This document shows positions 25,633 to 37,600 of a DNA stretch of 64,000 nucleotides, piece by piece (position 1 is the first letter of the stretch; each line of letters opens with the position of its first letter). Both the position numbers and the translations under genes were made by a program. The DNA is from Sipunculus nudus (taxonomy: Eukaryota > Annelida > Sipuncula > Golfingiida > Sipunculidae). The stretch spans positions 36,043,956 through 36,107,955 of the forward strand of contig CM049318.1 in NCBI GenBank assembly GCA_026874595.1, in the 5' to 3' direction. The notes beneath the pieces are model-generated. The model was not told the DNA's origin and searched no databases. It saw nothing but the letters and a program-made list of their open reading frames with translations.

Positions 25633-28600
25633 CGGTTTTGTCTGTCTGTGTCTGTCTGTCTGTCTAGCTGTCTCTCTCTCTGTCTCTCTCTCTCTCTCAA
25701 TAAGTTAGAAAGAAGAAGCTGAATCCATCAACATCAAGCCCCCCCCCCCCCTCTCTCTCTTTCTCGCTTTATTCTGGCCCCATCAACTTGTAAACCAACC
25801 AGTTAGGCAATTATACTAAAAACTTAAAGGCTGTCTTTCAAAATTGGCTCTAGGCTTTTTTAAGCGTTTCACGTCTTTTTACCAGTTACCAATTATGAAT
25901 TGAAAAGTAAAAACCATCTGTATAATGAAAGTTTTTTGCATGTAATGTAAATAATACATATCTCCTGTGCCAAAAAATAGAAGTACCTGAATTCTTATTG
26001 CATATTTCATACCAGATTCTAGTGCTAAAAAAGTATTTACCCTTCGAGGAGAGCTGTAAATAGGATGATTGTTGGCAAACAGAGCAGGGGTAGCTATCTT
26101 ATCTGAAAAGAGGTACACGTGTCGACATAGTTTCTTTTCAACAGTTAATCTCAGCAGATAACTCTTATCACGCCTCACGTGTTAGCTTTGCTTTGATCTA
26201 CCGCATTTTCTTGTTTAAATAGCTCTGTAGACCCGTTTTCCTAAGTATATTCAGAAAAAAATTTATTGTTTTCTTTCATATCATTTATCAAAAATTATAA
26301 AATTGCGAAAATTACATTGTTTCTTCGATATTGTTATTTCATTATTAATATTTTATCATTATTGTAATCATAAATTTAAAATATTTTTAATACTAATATT
26401 ATTATTTTAATTCAGTGTAAAGTATTGTGATATAATTTGACCGAGACTGTCGAGTTAAAGTAGAATGTTGAAAACCTAATGTTCGTTTAAAAGTTTCGCG
26501 CATGGGCAATTCGTTATTCTGGTCACTCGGTCTTGTTATAGTAAAACAGACACGCGGATTGTATTTACTATCACACAGAACCAAAACAATATGTAACACA
26601 GGTGAAAACAGAGATTGGGTCTGTAATGGTGTTGCTAGGAAACCTTTGTATTCAACTAAAATAAACAAATAACGGAATATACATGAATACGCTCCACATG
26701 CAGCGGTTACGATATGCTCATCCATTCGCTCCGCTGTAACTGGTGTCAGTGCGTGTGTAACGAGCACAGGCACTAGTTTGAGTGGACTCTGGGCCCACCC
26801 ACGTGACTGGCTCACACGACCTGTTAATCCACATGAATTGAGGTCCCCCGAAGTTGATCTTTGATCTGTGCCCCCGTGGTTTGTCTTTAATCTATTCAGT
26901 GCATTACATACAAAAAGCGTATAATCTATGATGTTCTTGTGAAGCAAGTGATGTTAGTAACCAGTGACGTCATCTAACAAGTTTGAGTCGTTTCCATGGG
27001 GGTTTGTAGCTGACAACGCAATTATAAACGCAGGGGTTTATTGAAAGCGCATCATTATTCAAAATGTTCCGCAAGAGAAATAAGCGGTTGCTTCCTGGCT
27101 ATGAACTTGGCCTCCGCCGCGAGTTTCTGACAGCCATAATCGTTCTAAGAACTGATTTGATATCGTTTAAAATTGCCCTTCGCCCCGAAATTTTGCATTT
27201 TCCGTAAGGCCTCTTCAATGGCCCGCTTGTATGCACGGTAGTCATTCGGTATTATTCGAAAGATGTGCCGTTTCGGGCTACGCAAAGGGTTTGAAAAGAA
27301 CCAATGACATGACGTGTCGTCAATGTAACCGTGGTTACTAGTTCGGGTACATGTGAACTCCTATTTCTTCTGTCACCTAAACCACAGCTCGCGCACTGGT
27401 AGGAGTAAAAGCGACGGTTATATCAACGTTTGATTGTCATTCAACAAAAGGTTTAACTAGAATTTGACGGCAACACGTGCATGGTGATCATTTATTGGGG
27501 GGGGGGGGGGTAATTTTATTTTACAATGGCGGTAAATAATGAGAGCCTATTCACAAAAGCGATGTCAAATTCAATATCCTACAGCACGCCGATGTACATC
27601 TTATGTAAAAGGAACCCTGTATAATTATAAACCAAAGGCTAAGATTCTTGTTTATAAAAATAAAACCTTCCTTAAATTTTCAAAGAGAAGTCCACCTGAA
27701 TACGTGATTGGATTCCGCGTCTTCAAATAATATTTTCTGATATATAGGTATTGCTGATTTACCGTAAAGCGGTAGACAGTGTGTATCATTGCCTTCGTGT
27801 AAATGGTCTGTCGTTCTTTAAAGATTAAAACAGAAATAAATCGAAACGGAGTCGTTTACACGTGTAAACGTGGCAGGCCTACTTTTATGTATACTAGTAC
27901 ATCCGTCATACATGTCACCAAGGTTTATGCAGTTCCTAAATTTTCAGAACTTGTCTAATGCGACCACCTGTCTTTTATGACCGCCTGTGCCTAGTCCTTT
28001 TGGTGGTCGCATTAGACAGGTTCGACTGTACATATTATTGCAAGTATTTATGAACCTTTACACGATTACCAAGCAAGCTGTCAGATGAAAGAAAAAATGC
28101 AGAATTTGATTCGTTATTGCTGTTGGTGTTATATTGTAAAGGTTAAATATTCGGGATTTTTACTGTTCCAATATTTGTCAAGATTTTCTATTTTACCTTG
28201 CAGTAACTTCTCAAAGTACATGTATATCCATTATAATATTGTTTGTCTATATACACACAAACTTGGCAATGTGACAAGGATCAAAAGGAACGTCATACAC
28301 ATGGATATCCTTCCTAATTACTCATAATATAATGATTTAAAGTGTAAATATAAATAAATTAAATCAATATGTTGCCTTTAGACATTATAAATCTTCCTGC
28401 ACTACAATGAGGCTACGGCACACACACACACACACGTACCCACCATCACACACACACACATATATATACATATAAATGAATGAAACATGTTGCAGGTATT
28501 GATCTTGAACACTGGATGGGTTAAGTGACCCCTGTCCATACCGAGTACTCGCTATATATACACTCTATATATACACTTTACTGCTCGCAAGAAAGATGGT

Positions 28601-31600
28601 AAAGTCCCCCTTGTATGATATAATCTATGTGTATGGTATATTCTTTATGTATGGTATAATCTCTATTAAAGGTATAATCTCTATTTATGGTATAATCTCT
28701 ATGAACTGTATGTGATAATGGACATAAATATAAACACATTGTAAAAAAAAAGCTTACTTATATTTGCATGAAACAAAACAGATTTGCAAACATAAGTAAA
28801 AGTACATGAATAATTGTCTAAACATCTGTAATTGCAAACCAACAATATTACTCGGCTCAAGTACTCGAGTATTCCTTTCTTTATCAGGGAAAACATCCCA
28901 GATCGGAACATGATGGTATCTGGTGCAGTGTAATAACAAACCTGACCGGAGCCTTTGAACAGTTGACCTCATTAGTTCAAATAATTGCGCATGCGCTAAC
29001 TAATCATCAGGACATCCGGTCAAAACACAGGTTCCATCTAGAACCTCATTATGAGTTATGGTCATGGCACGAACCTCCAAGTGCCAGATGGAACCTCTTC
29101 ACGGAGAAAAGAGTTCCAGAAAGAACTATGGTACTATCCAGAACTTTATATTATAGTGCATAAAGAAATCTTTTTAATTCTGTACAGCCTTTGATAGATA
29201 TACAATTTTTAATGTGTTGAATCTCTTTATTTCAGCCACCGCTCATAGGACATGTACAAAAAATGCCACCTGGTTTGTTCATCCCACCTGGGGCAGAGAA
29301 ACAACTGATTACACAAACTGCTTCAATATGAAGGTATTTAATTTTCAAAGTGAAGCTAGTATGTTGATTTCTGCTGGGCTCTAAGTATCGTTTATTATTT
29401 TTATATGGTGTAGTGTAACATAATATAATAATTATGGTTATATTATGTATAGTAAATTATATATTAAATTAAATGTATAATTTAGTGTATTAAATATAGA
29501 TTAATTATATAATTATAATGAATTAGTAACGCATATATGCAACTTTCATTGACTGTGAATATTTTACATAAATATCAACGTCCATGTCTCCAATAAAATT
29601 AAAAGATATGAAAAAAAAAATGTTATTCAAAATTAAATAAACGTACCTCTTAAATATACTCATTACGTTGCTGTTATAAATGGAATTATACCACGGACAG
29701 TAAATGTAACTCTCGTTATCTTCTCTTTAACCTTGTACCAATAAAGCATCAATGGTTTTAGAAAGCCAAGAGAGTCGTTTGCATTAGTGATTAAATGCTA
29801 AGCTTAGTGATACTGTGATATTCACAACTGTTTGTGTCTTGTTGAACGTCTAGCCGTATCTTGACGTAATGATGGCCAGCGTGTACACGGATTACGTCGG
29901 TAACACTCTCAGCATCATAGCACTCGTCATCGCTATCATTATGTTTGTCACTACAAGGTGAGTTATTATCATTTATAATTACTTTATCTATCTAACCGTT
30001 ACAAATTTCAGGTATCATGATGGTGAAATATTTAATATTATTAATGATTAATATTATATATCGTAATTTTCCTTTGTTAAGAGAAAACGCTTTACTGCTA
30101 CGACTGCTTTAGTCTACACACTATGACAAAAAATTTCACATTTCAAAGGAGTCTAATCGCCTTTAAAGCATGTTGAATTAACACGAAAAAAAGCGTCTCC
30201 TCTTTGAAATAAATTGGTACCTGCCAAATTTTGCCCTGGAACAATGGATCCGGCGCAATCACAGGCGTCAATTACATAAACAACGCTTTTGGGACTCGTG
30301 CCTCGCCTAGGGCCACAACACCTGTCAATCAGGTGATAACCTGGCTGAATTGGCCCCAAAAATTTAATACATGTTCCCGCTGGCTAAAACATCGCCTGCT
30401 GTGGTTTCTCAGGCCTGGGACACGATACACGACCTGTGCTACCCGTGTGGTTTCCACTGAGGCCCCTGGGCCTATCGTACAATTCTGTCGCGAATGGTTC
30501 TTTTATGAATTTACAGTCGGCCCAAGGACCGTGATGTCCACCCAGCAGAGATCAGAGGACATGAAGGTCCATGAATGAACTAATTTGGACTACTCATTGT
30601 TTGGGATCTGCTGCGCATGCGCAAAATCGGAGCATCGGTCACGCGGCCTTGATATTGTAAACAGATACACGAGGATTGTGTTTACTAATAAGCAGACCAA
30701 TAGCAAGGTGTTAAACAGCTCCAAGGGAGGAACTAAGACTGGCTGCTGGGATGGTTTTGCCTGGAAACTTTTGTATAAAGCAAAAGTGAACTGATATTGT
30801 GAAAAATAGTATTGCTCCTGATTATGTTCCTTAAATTCTGAATCTGCTGTTTTTTTTTTTGTTGTTTTTTGTTTTTATTATAATGCGTTTCTTGTTAAAA
30901 AACGAAATATGTGAACCATACCGTTTATTTTTTTTGCCTGTCTTCATTATTTGATCAATGAAATTTTTTTTTCTCCACATAGATTTCGCATTCAAGACCC
31001 AAGTCAGCGGGATAGCATAGTTCTCCACCTCAACTTCTTCACGTCCCTCCTGCTGATGGGCGCCTCAAATATCGCCTGGGCCTACATTGCACACGAGGGA
31101 CTTACCAACAGTCAAGACCCAATCTTCAGACGTAACCCCGTAAGTAAATTTTATACTCTGTATAAGCCGAAAGTCACGATGGTATTGCAAAAGATATAAT
31201 AATGTCTGTAATATCATCGGCATTGACTTATAGTGCAACATAGATTTAATGGTTGAAACCAACGTGGTTTACAGTTTTCTGGTAAAAATTAAGTCAGTGT
31301 CTTTGTCCTCAATTCTGTAATTATTCTTACCATTCACATTTGCAGTTCTCTCTTACCTGTGCATATTTGATATTTTACTCGGAACAAATTTGTGTTGTTG
31401 ACGGTATACTGGACGCCAAATGCTAATTAGTGACGTTAATTTGTCATAAATGGGCGGTCTATATGACAAGTAAGGCGAGATTGAAATCTAGAGATATGCA
31501 GGGCAGCTAAACGACTTAAAACATATTTAATTGTATTGCAGTATATTTTAGTTTAAATATACAGTTTTAAATATGTGCACAAGCCTTGGTGGGTTTGATT

Positions 31601-34600
31601 TTCCAGTGGATCGAGAACCTGGATCGTATTTTTTTGTATTTTCTGTCCTATACGGCTTACGTTAATTCCCCTTGACATAAACATTTTAGTATCTTATCTT
31701 TAAATTCTACGTTTACGTCGTTGGGGAATATGTTCTCCGGTTTAAGAGCAGAAATAAGCCTACCCATTGATACATGTCAGATTCATTTTACCCTCTGCGC
31801 CGAATCGTTTGCAGAGAAGTACGACTCCGCTCCTTTTTTCGGATTGTGGGTGGAGACATCCTGGATGAAATCCATGGAAATATATTGGATAATGATTGTT
31901 TCAAGTAACACAGCATGTACAAGAATGTTTTTGACACAAGGAAATAAGTATATTTGTCAAGCGTGCGAATGTACTGAATGAAAACATAAGGACAAGTATT
32001 CTTAACAATCAATATCTGCAAGATGTTGGTTTTGACCTAAGGAATAAATATATTTGTCAAGCGTATGTATGTCCTGAATGAAAACAGAAGGACAGGAATT
32101 CTTAACAATCAATAACTGCAAGATGTTGGTTTTGGACTGTAAATTGTAATGTTGTGAATGAACACACAAGGGATAAAATATGGAGTTCATTACCTGGTTC
32201 TTTTATATCTGGTATATCGCCCATACTCAATATGTTTACGGTTTCTGAGCCATTTTAGTGCTGGAAACGATTGCCTGTGGAAAAACTTGACTGCCCAAAG
32301 CTGCCACTATAGGCCTACGGAGATACCAACTTCATTTCAAGAAGGTGCAGACCATGAGAGTTTCAATTGTACTTATGAAACACGGCTGCAAATCTAACGC
32401 AAGCAACTCATTTACAGGACAATTTTTTAAGCGCTTAACAGCTTCATGGAGAGGCAGCTTATACGTATGCTGAAATTTATGAACCTCTAGATAACAAAAG
32501 GGGGCCGTTTAAACAACCACCCAGGAACTGTTGACAATTGATTGATTTACAGGTAGCTTATTTTACCACTCCCGAGGGGATCTGCCCACCCTCAAAGACA
32601 AATCTTAAATGGTGGGTGTAACCTGGACTTAATATATTGTTTCCGGAGAGCACGGCGCCGGGATACAAGTGCTCCTATTAGTTCCGACAAATATCTTTCA
32701 AGACCATCTGTTTCAGCGCAAGCCTTCGATGCATTCCTGCTGGCCTGTTGGTATTAGCCATGGCCTACGTTTCTGGGTAACCCCTAAGTAGCTGAAGCAA
32801 GATGAAATTATTGTTTTCTTTCGAAAACAGTAAATTGCTTCCTGGCAGATTCTGTTAGAGACCATTTGTCTTTTTTGAACGATTTTTAACAGTGGTATTA
32901 ATTTAAAGAACGTGTTATTAGTATAAGCATTATGCTTAGGGAATATTTCAACAGTAAAATAGGTAAGGTGGCCATTAGTGAAATTCCTTTCTTGACGTAT
33001 TTACTTCGCTGAAATATTACTCGGGCACAATTTTTCTTCGTCAAACACATGTGAAACTCTGTATTTTAGAGTGAAATGTTTTACCTAAGGAAATAATGCG
33101 ACCTGTACATTTTACATTCTGTTTGGGATAATTTGCTCTTTTCATGTTTTACTGCACAGCAATGCGTACATGCACATGCCCATCAGAGTTTCTGCTTGTC
33201 TGTACACATGGAGATTAGGTCGAATCAGGATCTTGACCATACAAATATCAGCTCTCTGGTGTAATTTCTAACGTTCAAATGAGGAAAAAGGCAATATTGC
33301 CTTCAAATGTGTAATCTGCGACTTTTATACTTTTCTTTCAATAATATACAAAGCGTTGCTAAAAAGACGGTGTCTTTGGCCGAACGGACACCCCGCTAAC
33401 GGACAAATCGTCCGGTCCTGTGACTTTCCCCTATAGAAGGGTGTCACTGTACTATACGATACATTTAATTAGTGTTCAGATTCCAAATCAGTCTCTCTTC
33501 GAGTAAGTTGCCAAGCCCTTGCTGCCACTCTTTATTAATAATGAAACCTCGCGGGGGTTAGCCAATCAGATGCCGTATTGAGTGATTTCTGACTACACTT
33601 GGCCGCTAACTATTACTAAATACTGGAGGTCACTAGTTATATGTCAGACTTTCTGTTTGATGGTCATATAGGGATAAAATATCGAAACAGAGACTTCTTA
33701 CAGTCCATAGCGTTAAAATATCAGACTTTGTATCGCGTTATATATGCAACGGAGAAATGTTACGACCCTTATGTGACTCTTGTTTATATTGTCTAGTAGG
33801 GCGCACTCATACAAATGTCTCTTTCTCAGTGTAGTCCCTAAAGATACATTCTACATGGCAATTTTGCGTTTTCTACGTTTTTCAATTGGTTTATTCATTA
33901 TTCATGAAATAAACACCGGAGCGGGCCGCGGAATCAAGGTCTGTGAATGCGTGGTCATGTCACAGAACTTGATGCTTAAGGCCAAAAAAATAAAGGTTGG
34001 TTCTCAGGCACTTTTTTCTTTATTTTGTTTTGTATGTTTCGATAAAAAAATGTCAAATGATAAGGGAAAAGCATGATAATAACAAATTTATTTTGCTTAA
34101 CGAGTAAAAGCACTACATAACAAAGGAAATTTTATCAAAATTGTATGATTTTATCTTCTTGAAAGAGATGTCCGAGCAGCTGTAGCTCAAAATTGGTAAG
34201 TTTCTATTGAAAAATCAAAATAAAAATTTTTTTTGCGGGGGTTTAAAATTGAGGCGATCGTTGCCTGAGAACCATACCTTTGATTTTTTTTTGTCTAAAC
34301 TATCATTTCCTAATTTTACAAGTTCCTGCATGCTCACTATTTATTCTAGGTATGGTGCCGTGTTTTACATTGGTTGATGAAGTACTTCCGCAGCACAACG
34401 TACCTGTGTATGTTCAGTGAAGGTCTCTACCTTCACCGCCGTCTGTTCCGGGTCATGAGAGTAGGCAGTAGAGAATGTTTACCAATATACTTAATTATTA
34501 GCTGGGGTAAGTTTTGCATTACACCAAGTAGAGCAAATTTTCATGGATATTATTCTAACAAGATTTTTTAATTTATTATATTTAATATAATATATTTAAA

Positions 34601-37600
34601 TAAAATGTATCTCCTACTTAATATGATATTTGATATTTAATTTAATATGTTATATTTAATATGATAAGTATTATATTAAATTAATTGTGTACATCATAAA
34701 AAAGAAACGTAATATTCAGCCAAGCCAAAGATAAGCAAATAGATAAACATAGGAATCTAACTCTCCTTCAGAATGCATTGTTTTACAGGAAGGCCATACG
34801 ATAAAAATAATTATCCAGGTTTTTGGTCTGATACACTTGATATTATTATAACATCATATTAATCTTCCGTCATATAATATTTTTTTTTTCATTCAATTAT
34901 TATATAAATAGCAGCCTTGGCACCGCTTCAGTTTATAAATTAAGTACATGTACCTTGTATTAAATCATGATATTTAGAATTATGTTTCTCATTCAAATGT
35001 AGTTCACCAGGACACAGTTCAGCTCGTAAGCTTAGCATCATGACCCATGGGTCACTTGTTAAAAAGCTTGTTTTTATACAACTTGATATTCAATTTTTTT
35101 CGTTTGTAGTATTTCCATTGATTATTCTCGGTCTGTATGCCGTGCTGCGAGTTGTTCTCAAGAGGGATGAAACGTAAGTATACTTAATTCTATTTATATT
35201 ACATACATCAAAATATTTCAATGATTACAGTTCTGTTTTATTTTTAAATGTAAAAGATGCATGCATAGGAATATAAACAACAGAGCGTTACCTGATCACC
35301 TATCAAAATAATAAAACATTCCTAAGTAGGCATTTAATGATTAAGCAGTCGCCTTTGATTCCTAAACAGTGGTTTTCGAAAGTACCCGCAACGCATGCTT
35401 TCTAAGGATTGGTTATAACGATTATTTTAGTCTCATTTATCCTTTCAACAATTTATCTTATCTTTAGGTGTTGGATTGATCATGGACCCCTCGGCAACAA
35501 CTTGGATTTTCTCTACATTGTACCGAATCTACTGAGTTTGTTGGTAAGTTGTATAAATGGGTCGATTCGAACCACGATCTCTTCTTACCTCCATCAGGCC
35601 TTACCCACGAGCATATGCAAAACTCGCAGCATCCGATCTCGTGCCGTATTAGGTTCAAATGAACCAGCGGCGCGGGTTTGGAAATAAAATAATATGCATT
35701 CTGACAGAACCTCGCCAACACGGGTGTAGGACATCGCAGCTACCTACCACATCTCTTTCACTATAAGTGAACTGACTCATAAACACCCCCATAATAAAGT
35801 AGGCTGTTCTAGGGATCACGGTAATCTCACTTGGTTTCTAGCGCCTGTATGAGATAGACGTGTGGCCTCTATCTAAACATTGGTGAAAGGGATAGTTACC
35901 TGGCGGATATGCCTGTTTTTCATAAAGCGGCTCTTATTCAAGTCACAACGACGTGCTAAGGAGCTAAACATTAATCGACATGAGGAAATCCTTTTGGTAG
36001 TGCCCGCCGCAATAGCATAACTAATTTGCCGGCAAGGTCTGATAAACCAATGTTTCTTTGGTGAAAAGAAGGAAGTTTGTTATCTATTTATTCTATTTTT
36101 TCAGTGCAACTTGGGTTTTCTCATCACCATACAGTGGACATTATGTACGCAGATGAACGCTAACGATTCAGACTCAAGAGTTCCAGTTCTTCGGTGAGTT
36201 ATATTTCAACCATCACCTGTATCGCAGCAATGAATGTCCTGGAATAAATCACAGACGCAATGAACAGCTTGGGTTTATTTTGCTAGTTTACGTCTTGTAT
36301 GGGTCAGATTAAGTTCTCATTCTTTTATTGTCAAACCCACTTATTTTAGAGTTATGGCGCAAAAGTTGTGTCTTTGTCATCTTCTTGTTTACATACTATA
36401 ATAAAAAAAATTGCAGTCCACTTTTTCAAGGACTCGGACTCGGACTTAAACTTGAGGGTCCTGGACTGGGACTTGTACTCATACGAGCACGTAAGGACTC
36501 GAGAAAGCAGGCCGAGTCTCGAGTAAAGTAAAAGGAAAACACTGTCACATATTATATCAAGATTGTGCACATAGGTGAATTTATATGAAGAATATTAAAA
36601 AGAATAAGATACCAAGTTATAGCTCTGCATCAAAAGCTTTACGTAATTAAACGTTCAAGTAAAGGACATTTGATAACTAACATAAAATTTGCTTGATTAT
36701 CTCAAATATCTCTTTTAAATTGCTTTTAATTAGAGGATTTTTATCGGACTCGGACTTATCCTCGAGTTCCAAATGACTCTAACTCGAAGAAGGTGGACTT
36801 GTACCCGAAATTCAAGGACTTTATAGGAATTTATACAAAATCTGTCTCTTGGTGACCTAACGTTCTCCACTGTCGTACCTAGGCGTGCAATGAGGGTGAG
36901 CTTGGTCCTTGTGCCCGTGTTTGGACTACAGTTCCTGTTCATTATCTACCGGCCCGGGAACTGGCCTCCGTACGAGATCATCTCTAACCTGTTCACAAGC
37001 ACGCAGGGACTGTTTGTCGTGGTACTCTACTGTACCACAACAAAGGAGGTAAGCTAGAAATCAAGAATCCTGTAATGTTATATGAAAGAGGGCATGTAGT
37101 TGCACCAAACTATAGCGACATTTTATGAAGTTCCAATTATATAATTTTTTGGGAGAAGGGCCTGGTCATTTCCTAGAACGTTCCTCCGACTTTTTCTTCG
37201 AAAGTACGGGTATGATGGTCACCAGCCTTTCGTTGCTGATAGATTCTCACATTGAAACATTTCTTAAAGTGTTCTACTGTCGTAGTTTACTTATCAAATC
37301 GCTAAAAAAAATTTGAAACCTCTTGCGGGGGATGTCTTAAGCGTTCAAACTAAAACCCGGATGCCGCAAGTCACAGGTCGAAATCAAGGATACACCGCCA
37401 GTTATAAAAGTTAACAAACCTGTAATAGTGAGCTTTTTTATATTTGTGAGGTTTTTTTTTAAATTCATTTTACCTGTATCGGTGGCCGCAGGCACTGGTG
37501 CGCCAGTGTCGAAAAAATAGCGATGGATCTATCACTTACTAAATTTAAAGGAATAATAAGAGGAACAATGCAATTACTTAAAAAAAATTAATGTGTAATT

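Larger units (their letters stand above)
22414..29333 (+). other. Receptor ectodomain exons 2-4 (Cys-rich extension and HRM)
   Basis: Exon 2 encodes residues 21-126 with nine cysteines (31, 49, 52, 93, 102, 108, 109, 115, 116), including a CC-x5-CC motif just ahead of the HRM. Exon 3 carries the CPATWDGVACWP core. Exon 4 carries C173, N-A-T-W (176-179) where most family members have G-x-W, and C195. C115 or C116 is the likely first cysteine of the usual six-Cys HRM fold, which leaves several extra cysteines unexplained. The intron between exons 3 and 4 (23529-29235) is 5.7 kb and full of repeats. Confidence 0.85.
29854..37048 (+). other. Receptor seven-transmembrane exons 5-11
   Basis: One or two helices per exon: TM1 exon 5, TM2 exon 6 (HLNFF), TM3 exon 7 (WCR...EGLYLH), TM4 exons 7-8, second extracellular loop CW at the start of exon 9, TM5 exons 9-10, TM6-TM7 exon 11 (QGLFVVVLYC). 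The TM4 signature reads S-W-V-F-P (337-341) across the exon 7/8 junction instead of the usual G-W-G-x-P. The TM7 end reads YCTTTKEV instead of the usual YCFxNxEV. Both departures are noted, but the splice phases leave no better alternative. Confidence 0.88.

Noticed and set aside
25340-25760. CRISPR-like regular repetition
   Set aside because: Simple dinucleotide repeats without spacers, in a eukaryotic genome.
27064-27207. 47-codon ATG frame rich in Arg/Leu in receptor intron 3
   Set aside because: Too short, no domain, and it overlaps a segment similar to dispersed family R2.
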